From Protopterus annectens (lineage: Eukaryota; Chordata; Ceratodontiformes; Protopteridae): a stretch of 64,000 bases of DNA. Shown in pieces: positions 56,501-64,000 of the stretch; within the stretch, counting starts at the first letter, position 1, and each line of letters starts with the position of its first letter. Location of the stretch: contig NC_056733.1 of assembly GCF_019279795.1 (NCBI RefSeq), positions 1,121,311,862 to 1,121,375,861 on the forward strand, read 5' to 3'. Both the position numbers and the translations under genes were made by a program. Under the pieces are notes generated by a model, which saw nothing but the letters and a program-made list of their open reading frames with translations, searched no databases and was not told the origin of the DNA.

Positions 56501-56603
56501 CCTCCCAGATTTAGTAGGCATTGGCCTTCTAAGATTTGGTCTTTTCCTGTGTCTCTCCAAAGCTGGTAGTAAGACAGTCGCCTATGGAAAAATGTCACAA
56601 TGA
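53598..56603 (+). pseudogene. gag-like ORF1, copy G (interrupted by RTE)
   Basis: ATG 53598 gives MSVKVNNCIACGKQIPHKDFHLCC with the Cys/His cluster partly altered (RSQFC at its end), stopping at 53879. Later blocks in other frames: the PSASPLEDFSFGETLHTL region (about 54370), KKRLREFLLLPQHRPLAIPPVLD (about 54460), and RYTLLLLWPLGP-type shifted sequence near 54760. HSAEQVGKHTLQCGFDSLEAS (about 54895) reaches QNLPDH, where an RTE LINE enters at 55028. Gag resumes at about 56366 with HVKAKLLDAH and ends at TGA 56601-56603, overlapping ATG as ATGA. Confidence 0.78.
55028..56366 (-). mobile_element. RTE-type LINE, 5'-truncated, inserted in gag of copy G
   Basis: On the - strand the 3' end reads gatccgctgtggcgaccccc...gaaagatg (55070-55028), a tail I associate with RTE-type LINEs. 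Upstream lie RT remnants: KLWERVVEARLRREV with DQQYGFMPGK (about 56215-56130), and CVFVDLEKAYDRVPREELWY (about 56060-56000). The C-terminal part VYKTVVRPAMLYGLETV and LRVTRMDRIRNQYIRG, then MRLHWFGHVLRRDDGYIG, follows (about 55460-55220). Only the 3' 1.3 kb is present. The flanks rejoin to gatcatgttaaag as in other copies, with cat repeated at the two sides. Confidence 0.83.
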
Positions 56604-58437
56604 CTTAACGTTAACCCTTCCAAGCCCTGCTCAACTGCCTGCTCCCTTAGGTGGAAGGATCACCCTGCATGCAAAAAACTGGGAACTCCTTACCCAGGAC
56701 AAATGGGTTCTTAAATATAGTTTTCCAAGGATACAGATTCCACTTCCACACCTTACCATCCCCAAACGGTTGGCCAGACCTACCCACAAATCAGTGGGCA
56801 GAGGCTCAACAGCACGTTCTCTCTCTTCTAAGTATCAGGGTTATTCAACCTGTCCCAGCAGAAGAAAGGGGACAAGGTTTTTACTCGAGACTTTTCCTGG
56901 TACCCAGAAAGAGAGCTCCTGGCGTCCTATCCTGGACCTCTCTATTCTAAACACCTTTTTGGTAATCCCAAAATTCAGAATGCTAACACTTCAACAGCTG
57001 CTTCCTGTGCTAGGCAAAGATGCCTGGTTGGCAACCTTAGACTTAAAGGAAGCTTACCTACACATTCCAATAAGGGAATCTTGCAGGAAATACCTACGCT
57101 TCAGAGCAGGCTCCATGCACCATCAGTTCTCTGCACTTCCCTTTGGCTTATCTACTGCGCCTAGGGTATTCAGTGTCTAGCTCCAGTCATTGTATTTTTG
57201 CAGGCAAAGAAATATTCAAATATATCCATACTTGGACGATTGTCTAATTCAGGCAGAAAGCCAGGGTATGCTACTAAACCATCTGGCATTTGTAAAAAAA
57301 ACTTCTAACCTCACTGGGGTACACCATAAACGAAAGGAAATCTCTATTACCCTGCCAACAAATTGTATTCCTGGGAGCAAGCTTGAACACAACTTCCCAG
57401 ATGGCTTAATTCACGCCAGAGAAACAAGTTTGACAGCCTACTTCAAACTACTGGCCACAAAGACCCAGCTATCTGCAAGGAAAATCCTGCAAGCCCTGGC
57501 ATTCATGGCCTTCTTGCATCCTACTAATTCCATATGCAAGACTGCATATGAGGAAACTACAATGGTATCTAAAAAGCCTATGGTGTCAACATTCTCAGGA
57601 CCTGGAATCAATGATTCCTATCATTTCTTTTATAAAGACAGAGTTCCTTTGGTGGGCAGAGGCCTGCTACCACAAGGGGCTCCCATTCACTCTACCCCTT
57701 GCCACCCTAACAGACTCATCAGACTATGCATGGGGGGCTCACTTGGCAGGGCATTGCATTCAGGGCAAATGGAACCAGAGTCAGATGCACCTGCATATCA
57801 ATCAAAAAGAAATGCTAGCTGTTCAGAATTCCCTGACAGCCTTCAAGGACCATATTCTTCCAGGACAATTGTTGGTAAAGACAGACAACACCACTGTTAT
57901 GTGGTACATAAACAAGCAGGGGGGAACCCACTCGTACCCTCTCTGCAGACTAGCCATGGCTCTGTGGAACACAGCCTTGAGCTACCAAGTTCCACCTACA
58001 AGCTCAATTCCTGCCAGGCAAGCTAAATTCACTGGCAGACTACCTAAGCAGAAGTCTCATGGACCCACACGAGTGGAAACTGGAACCAAAGATATTTAAC
58101 CTTTTGAGAAACAAATGGGGGAATCCAGAGATATACCCGTTTGCCTCCCCTCAGAACTACCAATTGGACAAATTCTGCTCAAGGACTTCCCACAGTCAAG
58201 CTTGGAAAGTGGATGCCCTGTCCTTCACCTGGGAAAGCCTCTCAGTTTATGCCTTTTCCTCCTCTGCATCTCCTCTCGAACGTTCTGCTAAAGCTCAAAC
58301 TGGACAAACCAAGGACAATACTGATTGCACCAGACTGGCCACGCCAGCACTGGTACCCCCTCTTGCGGATTATGTCACTGCTGGAGCCATGGCACCTGCA
58401 GCAGACCCCTTCCCTTCTGTCCCAGCAAGAGGGCTAG
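56600..58437 (+). pseudogene. RT-RNase H with methyltransferase-like block, copy G
   Basis: The RT frame is open across the gag stop (NDLTLTLPSPAQ) but shifts near 56710 and again near 56910. It then reads RPILDLSILNTFLVIP, TLDLKEAYLHIPI and SALPFGLSTAPRVF to a stop at 57180. After a small gap the catalytic YLDDC is at 57229-57243. The following part is shifted; the frame from 57548 holds RNase H (HINQKEMLAVQNS, KTDNTTVMWYINKQ, PLCRLAMALWNTA). The last block (DPHEWKLEPKIF, KVDALSFTW, then FPPLHLLSNVLLKLKLDK and APDWPRQHWYPLL) ends at 58437. Confidence 0.82.
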
Positions 58438-59522
58438 ATTCTGCACCATCAGCTTCAAACCCTGAACCTTGCAGCCTGGCTAATTCCTCGAGCTCTCCAA
58501 TAGCATCCCTCAGTAAGCAGGTGCTAGATGTCGTTCTGGAGGCAAGGAGGCCTAGTACTAGAAAATCCTATGCTGAAAAGTGGAAAATATACTGTTCCTG
58601 GAGCCAGACTCTGGGGATGGGCACAACTGTGCCTAGCTTACCGCATATTCTTCAGTACTTAATAGAGATGCTCCTCAAGGGCTATTCCTTCTCCAATTAA
58701 AATTCATGCCTCTGCCATTTCTGCACATTATAATACTGAACCACCCCTCTTATCTCACCCCCTGCTAAAGCAATTCCTCAGAGGGGCCAAAAATTTAAGA
58801 CCTCCCAGGAGAGCCCCTACTCCAGCCTGGGACCTTAACTTTGTATTGGAAAAGCTCACTCTACCTCCTTTTGAGCCAGCTGCAACTGCAGATTTGAAAT
58901 ACCTTTCTTGAAAAGCAGCCTTCCTTCTAGCCATCACTTCAGCAAGAAGAGTATCTGAATTACGGGCTTTCATGGCAGTGGAGCCCTTCATCTTCCATGC
59001 AAACAGGGTGTCCCTCAGGACCAATCTTTCCTTTATGCCCAAGGTGTTGTCTAGTTTGGCCCTTAATCAGTCCATTCATTTGCCTACTTTTTTCCCAAAT
59101 CCACAAAACAAAGGAGAACGAATACTGCACTCTGGACGTGCACAGACAGCTTGGATTTTATTTGGACAGGACTAAGCCTCTCAAAATCTGAACAGCTGCT
59201 AGTTAGCTTTGCTGTAGGGGCAGAGGGGATGGCCATTTCAAAGCAAACCATTTATAAGTGGATAGCCAATTGCATTCATTTCTGCTAGAAGCACAATGGA
59301 AAACCTACCCCACAGGGGATAAGATCGCATTCCACCAGGGCTGCATCTACCTCTACAGCCTTTCTCAGAGGTGTCCCTACCAGGGGCATCATAGAAGCTG
59401 CTACCTGGAACTCTGTACATACTTTCACCAAGCATTACCAGGTGCCTATTTTTTCTAAATCCAGAGCTGGTTTTGCCACTGCAGTTTTGCAGGGCTTAAT
59501 GGCTGGTCCTAATGCTCTCTAA
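58389..59522 (+). pseudogene. tyrosine recombinase, copy G
   Basis: From the Met of MAPAADPFPSV the frame is open through LEARRPSTRKSYAEKWKIYCSW and LPHILQYLIEML to 58700, where a one-base loss shifts it. The central part continues in the next frame with WDLNFVLEKLTLPPFEP, a TGA near 58908, and ITSARRVSELRAF (first Arg). After further shifts near 58990, 59135 and 59190 come HSTRAAS (His-x-x-Arg, about 59331) and HTFTKHYQVP (nucleophile Tyr). It ends at TAA 59520-59522. Catalytic residues are kept, but the frame is lost in at least four places. Confidence 0.8.
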
Positions 59523-59553
59523 CTTCCTCCTCCCTTCCATAGCTTTGGGAATC

Positions 59554-59652
59554 ATCCCAAATGTAATGTCTGCAACAGTGAAACGCAAAGAACATAGTAC
59601 AGTTGTGTACACTTACCATAAATGTAGATAGTGTATTCACTGTTGCAGTTCT
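59554..59652 (+). repeat. internal complementary region, copy G
   Basis: Complementary to the left end of G at 53278 and the right end at 60006. A 5-base loss (gttag within gatgttagagtg) relative to other copies is not present at the right terminus, so it arose after insertion. Confidence 0.88.
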
Positions 59653-59791
59653 GGTTACCCTCCCTCCAGCCCCCTGACTTCTCTTGGCTATACTTCTTTT
59701 TTAGTGTATTTCATCTTTCTGGTGTATTTGCCTTTTGTTGGAGGTGTAATCTAACATGTAATTGCTTTCCGTTATGGGGCACCTGACATTT

Positions 59792-60006
59792 GGGGCAAGA
59801 GAAACTGATGTAATGGCGTCTGTTACATGTTTATACCCCTGACTACCTGACATCATGGAAGAAGAGAGAGCATCCGACACAGGAATCCAAGACTTTGATA
59901 TTCAGGCCTGCTGAGGGCTACTTGGTCAGATAACCCCAATGTAATGACTCCAACAGTGAATGCACTCTAACATATACATTTATGGTTAAGTGTACACAAC
60001 TGTACT
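59792..60006 (+). repeat. right inverted repeat and extension, copy G
   Basis: Mirror of 53293-53460 beginning gggcaagagaaactgatg, followed by the right-end extension (acatatacatttatggttaag...) to 60006. Confidence 0.82.
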
Positions 60007-60664
60007 TTCTGCTCTTTGTTCGTGTTCTAGCTGGTCGTTTTGAACTTTCTGCCTTCAGTGGTTCGAAACTGTTGTCTTGGAAAACTCATTTTTTGGTAGC
60101 GATTTACCTTTGCTGAAAGGATTTCAGAAAGGGTTTCAGAATTGCAAGCAGTTGAATCCCTCACCCCCTTTATTTAGAGCTCCATAAGGATAGGGTTTCT
60201 CTTCATATGAACACTTCCTTTTTACCTAAGGTAGCTTTCGAGAATAACCTTAACAGTTTTGTTCATCTTCCTGTGTTTTTTCCCCAGTTTTTCCAACAAA
60301 GGTGAATACCTTTTGCATTGTTTGGATGTGCATAGGCAACTAAGATTTTATCTTGATTGTGACGAGGCTTATAGGAAATTTAGCCACTTTGTCTCCTTAT
60401 CAAAGTTCAGGCTGGCTGTCATCTGTCTAAAGTAATTTATCCAGTTGGCTCTGAGATTGTATTTTGTCTGCATACTCTTTGAAAGGAAGAATCTTCTACA
60501 CAAGCCTAAAGGTCATTCAGCTAGGGCTGCAGCTATATCTACAGCTTTTATTTCTAGAGTACCTATGGTTGATATTTGTGGTGCTGCTTGGCTGGGCTAC
60601 TATACCTTTGTGTTGCACTGTAAGGTGGACATTCAGTCCAGGGCTTCATTTTGGTCGCTTTCTG
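60007..60664 (+). pseudogene. YR gene of X, catalytic part between copies G and H
   Basis: Continuation of the old recombinase. Translation gives LSAFSGSKLLSWKTHFLVAI, LHKDRVSLHMNTSFLPKVAF, DVHRQLRFYLD and GHSARAAAISTAFISRVPMVDI, which contains the His-x-x-Arg motif, followed by SRASFW near the C-terminus. The order matches YR of copies A-H, but frames change several times. It is cut by copy H at 60665. Confidence 0.7.
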
Positions 60665-60976
60665 ATGTTCTTCGTGTTTCACTGTTGCAGTCATTTCATT
60701 TGGGTAATCTGCTGGCAGGTTGCCCTCAATCGGCCTGAATTCCAAAGTCTTGGGTCCTGCGTCGGTTGCTGTCTTCTCTTCCATGATGTCAGGGGTATAA
60801 AACATGCAGCCAACGCCATTCTCTTTAGTCTTTCTTGCTGCACGGTACCCGAAGCAGAAGCATTTCGCAAGTGCCGGTCGGCCAACTACTGAAATATTCG
60901 AGTTGAGTTTCAGAACCGAAGTCTTAACTAAAGTTAAGTACCCCATTGGGGAAACTTTTTTTCTTGCTTTTTACTG

Positions 60977-62725
60977 ATGTCAGAAAAAGTTAATAATTGC
61001 ATTACTTATGGGAAGCAAATACCTCATAAGGATTTCCATTTATACTGTAGTTCTTGCCTAGGCCCTGATCACAACGTGCCTAGCTGTTAGTTTTGTGCTA
61101 GATTTAACCAATGCACTATTAAGAGTCTGTAGATTTTTGCATCAAAGTATTTTGGAAACAGATTTAACTACCCAGAAATGTTGTCTGATAGCAATCCGAC
61201 TACCGGAGTACATAAATGCAAAGAAAAGGACAGAGAAAGGCAGTCGAGATCCAAAACCGACTAAGTTTCTCCTAAGCCAGTCGCCGGTACTCAGTGAGGC
61301 GCAGCCCCTGATACCTGCTACCTTCGAGTCGCAGGCCACTACCGACACCCATGTGGAGTCCGACATGCCGCAAGATACTCTGGGTATTGGACCGACGGAT
61401 GTATCTCCCTTGGATGGGTCCGGAGCTGCTGAGGCAGCACCGGGTTCTGAGGGTGTATTCAGACCCCAACATTTGTTTATCAAACTGATGACAGCTGCAA
61501 AATCAAAGACAAAAGCAACTTCTAAAATTAAAATAACTGACGCATGAGCCATGTGCACAGGTCTCTATGCCTAAAAAAACAGATGATCAAAATGGCTGAA
61601 GACCTTATTACCTTGATCAGGGGTACCCATCCCCCTCCAGATAAGAGGCCTAGGCAAGACATTGATTATGATTCTTCTGATCAGGAATTCTTTACCTCCC
61701 TATGAGGATTCTGATGCTGAGGAGTCTATTCCATCTGCATCTCCTCCTGAAGATTATTCATTTGGCGAAACCTTGCTTACTTCGAGGGAGCATTTTCACT
61801 AGGAGAGTCAAGACTTCTCAATCAAGAGAGGCTCAGGGATTTCCTTCGTCCTCAGCACAAGCCTTTAGCAATTCCCCGTTTTAGACATTGTGGATATGTT
61901 TTTAGAGTCAAGCTTGACCCCTGACTCCTTACCTCTGGCTCCCAGTAAGCCTGACCGATATTACAGGGTCCCTGACTCTCTCAAGTTTTTGTTTAGAAAC
62001 CCTGCTGCTGATCCTGAAACTATTTTGCAGGGTCCAAAGGGAGTTAAGGCCTCAACATCAAAAAATCCTACCCCCTCTGACAGAAATTCAAGGGCACTGG
62101 ACAGATGGGGAAAAAAGGTTTATACATCTGCAACCTTGTCAATCAGGGCCTTAAACTGTCAATTTCATATGCTTAAGTACCAACAACATGTTATGGGATT
62201 GCGTAAACAGAAAATGATGTTGATTTCAGAATGCGCAGAAAATAAAGAATTGTAGGAATTATTGCATGCAGCTGAACAAGTGGGAAAGCATACTTTGCGA
62301 TGTGGTTTTGATTCTTTAGAGACCTCCTGCAGGGCCGCAGTTACTGGATCTGTGATTAGGAGGCATGCCTGGTTAAAGGAACACAATTTGCCTGATCATG
62401 TTGAAGCTAAATTGCTAGATAAACCTTTACAGCATGATTCTCTGTTTAGTATTAAGGCAGAAGAGGTTTTAAAGAAAATGGAAGACAAAGCTAAGTCTAT
62501 GCAAACTGTTAAAGACTTCTTACAAGTGCAGCCACCAAGATTCAGTAGACACTGGCCTACAAAAAATTGGTCCTTTCCAGTGTCAGAGCTCAAAGGGGCA
62601 AATCCAGATGCCCTAAGGGTTCCAGATACCAGGCACAAGACTCATACAGGTCAAAGCAATGGGGCGCAACCACCTCCAAATCTGGAGGAGATAAAGAGCA
62701 ACCCTACAGAAAGAAATCCCAGTGA
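60977..62725 (+). pseudogene. gag-like ORF1, copy H
   Basis: ATG 60977 gives MSEKVNNCITYGKQIPHKDF. The second Cys of the first pair is Tyr, and stops follow at the next Cys positions, so the Cys/His cluster is lost. Conserved blocks remain further on: the PSASPPEDYSFGETL region (about 61730), RYYRVPDSLKFLF and WGKKVYTSATLSIRALNCQFHM (61890-62255, ending at a TAG). Then LRCGFDSLETSCRAAVTGSVIRR, LLDKPL and KDFLQVQPPRFSRHW follow in the frame from 62262. It closes at GTGA (62722-62725), where RT begins in another frame. Confidence 0.8.
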
Positions 62726-64000
62726 CTTCCCTCTGCCTACACCAAGCACTTATCTTTTGGCAGCACCCATAGGGGGAAAATTAGCACTTTTTGCTCAAAA
62801 TTGGCAGTTAACCCAGGACAAGTGGGTTCTAAACATCGTATCACAGGGATACAGATTCCATTTCCACACTCTGCCAATGGCAAATGGTTGGCCAGATCTG
62901 GGCAAAGGCACACAAACAGGTAATGTCCCTCATGGATATGGGGGCCATTCAGATAGTACCAGAACAGGAAAAAGGACAAGGTTTTTACTCTACTATTCTT
63001 GGTACCCAGAAAGGACAACGCATGGCGGCCAATACTGGATTTGTTGATTTTGAACACATACCTGGACATTCCAAAATTCAAAATGCTGACTTTGCAGCAG
63101 CTTCTGCCCATGCTGGGCAAGAATGCTTGGCTGGTGACTCTAGACATAAGAGGCATAACTGCATGTCCCAATAAGACAGTCATGCAGAAGATATCTCAGA
63201 TTCAAGGCTGGTTTAATGCATTACCAATTCTCTGCACTGCCCTTTGGCTTATCTGCTGCGCTCAGGGTCTTTACAAAGTGCCTGGCACCAGTAATTGCAT
63301 TTTGCAGACAAAGAAGTATACAAATATACCCTTACTTGGACGACTGTCTCATTCAAGCAGAGAACAAGGACAGTCTCTTCTTCGACACCTGGCGTGTGTG
63401 AAAAGGCTTCTAACATGCTTAGGGTACACAATAAATGAAAAGAAATCACAACTGGTACCCTTTCAAAAGATTCCATTCCTGGGTGCAAGCTTGAATACAA
63501 CTGTCCAGATGGCCTACCTCACGCCAGACAAAGGCAACTGACTACTTACTTCAAACTGATGGCAACAAAAACCCAGTCTACAAGACAAATTCTTCAGGCT
63601 CTGGGCTTCATGGCATCCTGCAACCTACTAATTCCATATGCAAGACTGCATATGGGGAAACTTCAGTGGTACTTAAAAAGTTTATGGAGTCAACATTCAC
63701 ACAGTCTGGAAATGATGATTCCCTGCCTGCAACAGTAGTTTCTATGGTGGGCAAAGGCCTGTCACCAAAACATGGGACGGCCCTTCACTCTACCCCCTGC
63801 CAGCCAAACTTAACAGATGCATCAGATTATGCTTGGGGGGCCCACATGACAGGAAGATGCATTCAGGGCATATGGGCACCAAAGCAAATGCATCTACATA
63901 TCAACCAGAAAGAGATGCTAGCTGTTCAAAATGCCCTAACAGCCTTCATGAACTTACTTCATCCAGGACAACTACTGATAGACAGACAACACCTCAGTCG
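62723..64000 (+). pseudogene. RT-RNase H, copy H (partial, runs off the window)
   Basis: The start of RT is read as SDFPLPTPSTYLLAAPIGGKLALFAQNW. Frameshifts occur near 62890 and 62990. A degraded segment follows (MVPRKDNAWRPILDLLILNTYL, then TLDIRGITACPNK instead of the usual TLDLKEAYLHIPI). LPFGLSAALRVFTKCLAPVIAF and catalytic YLDDC (63333-63347) are kept. After further shifts come GFMASCNLL (about 63607) and RNase H with TDASDYAWGAHMTG (about 63815) and HINQKEMLAVQNA. The sequence ends within RNase H at the window edge. Confidence 0.8.

Larger units (their letters stand above)
53278..60006 (+). mobile_element. DIRS-type YR retrotransposon, copy G (inserted in YR of X, split by RTE)
   Basis: Left end atgtttttcatgtttcactg at 53278, right end caactgtact at 60006. 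It measures 6729 bp, or about 5.39 kb after removing the RTE LINE at 55028-56366. It belongs to the B/D/H subfamily. All ORFs carry several indels; the RT and YR catalytic residues are nevertheless retained. Confidence 0.92.
60665..64000 (+). mobile_element. DIRS-type YR retrotransposon, copy H (3' end outside window)
   Basis: Left terminus atgttcttcgtgtttcactg at 60665, a left repeat with gtataaaacatgcag (about 60795), gag, and RT up to the window edge. It belongs to the B/D/G subfamily. The CRE-like site is TGATGTCA here. It inserted near the 3' end of the YR gene of X. Confidence 0.88.

Noticed and set aside
1..64000. CRISPR array, prokaryotic operon or phage
   Set aside because: There are no regularly spaced short repeats; the coding remains are eukaryotic retroelements with YR, LINE and Penelope signatures.

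Overview
The window is a vertebrate-type, retroelement-saturated stretch of chromosome with no recognisable host gene. It is dominated by tyrosine-recombinase (YR) retrotransposons of the DIRS group. Together with CR1-like LINEs that carry an esterase-type ORF1, a Penelope-like element, an RTE LINE, a tRNA-type SINE and a hAT-like remnant, this points to a large-genome amphibian (salamander or caecilian) or a lungfish. That assignment is inferred from repeat content only.

Eight DIRS copies can be traced, all on the + strand: A (<1-4017), B (10176-15740), C (23314-24704, 5' part only), D (29305-33842 plus 39364-40483), E (33843-39363), F (47491-53062), G (53278-60006) and H (60665->64000). Full-length copies are about 5.4-5.6 kb once later insertions are subtracted. 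Each has a left inverted repeat, gag (ORF1 with a Cys/His cluster), an overlapping RT-RNase H ORF with a conserved downstream methyltransferase-like block, an overlapping YR ORF, an internal complementary region (ICR), and a right inverted repeat with a terminal extension of about 45 bp. A ninth, older and much more decayed YR element, X, lies in pieces between 40.6 and 60.7 kb.

Layout: 1-4.0 kb is copy A, whose right end abuts a CR1-like LINE fragment (- strand, to about 4.8 kb). From 5.3 to 5.8 kb is a hAT-like nonautonomous element, and from 6.5 to 8.2 kb a second kind of LINE (- strand). From 8.2 to 10.2 kb I see nothing identifiable. Copy B (10.2-15.7 kb) abuts a long CR1-like LINE (- strand, 15.7-19.2 kb). 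From 19.2 to 23.3 kb is mostly unassigned, with one open stretch on the - strand. Truncated copy C (23.3-24.7 kb) is followed by a nearly full-length CR1-like LINE on the + strand (24.7-29.15 kb). From 29.3 kb to the end is a nested stack. D sits just upstream of the gag start of X and is itself split inside its YR gene by E and later hit by a SINE. A Penelope-like element splits gag of X. F, G and H each interrupt the YR gene of X at different points. G is in turn split inside gag by an RTE LINE.

No copy is fully intact. Every complete gag, RT-RNase H and YR reading frame carries frameshifts, stops or lost catalytic residues. The YR of copy F is the closest to intact (one in-frame TAG). The clearest biological signal is the match between each element's ICR and its own two termini, which supports the DIRS circle-intermediate replication model.
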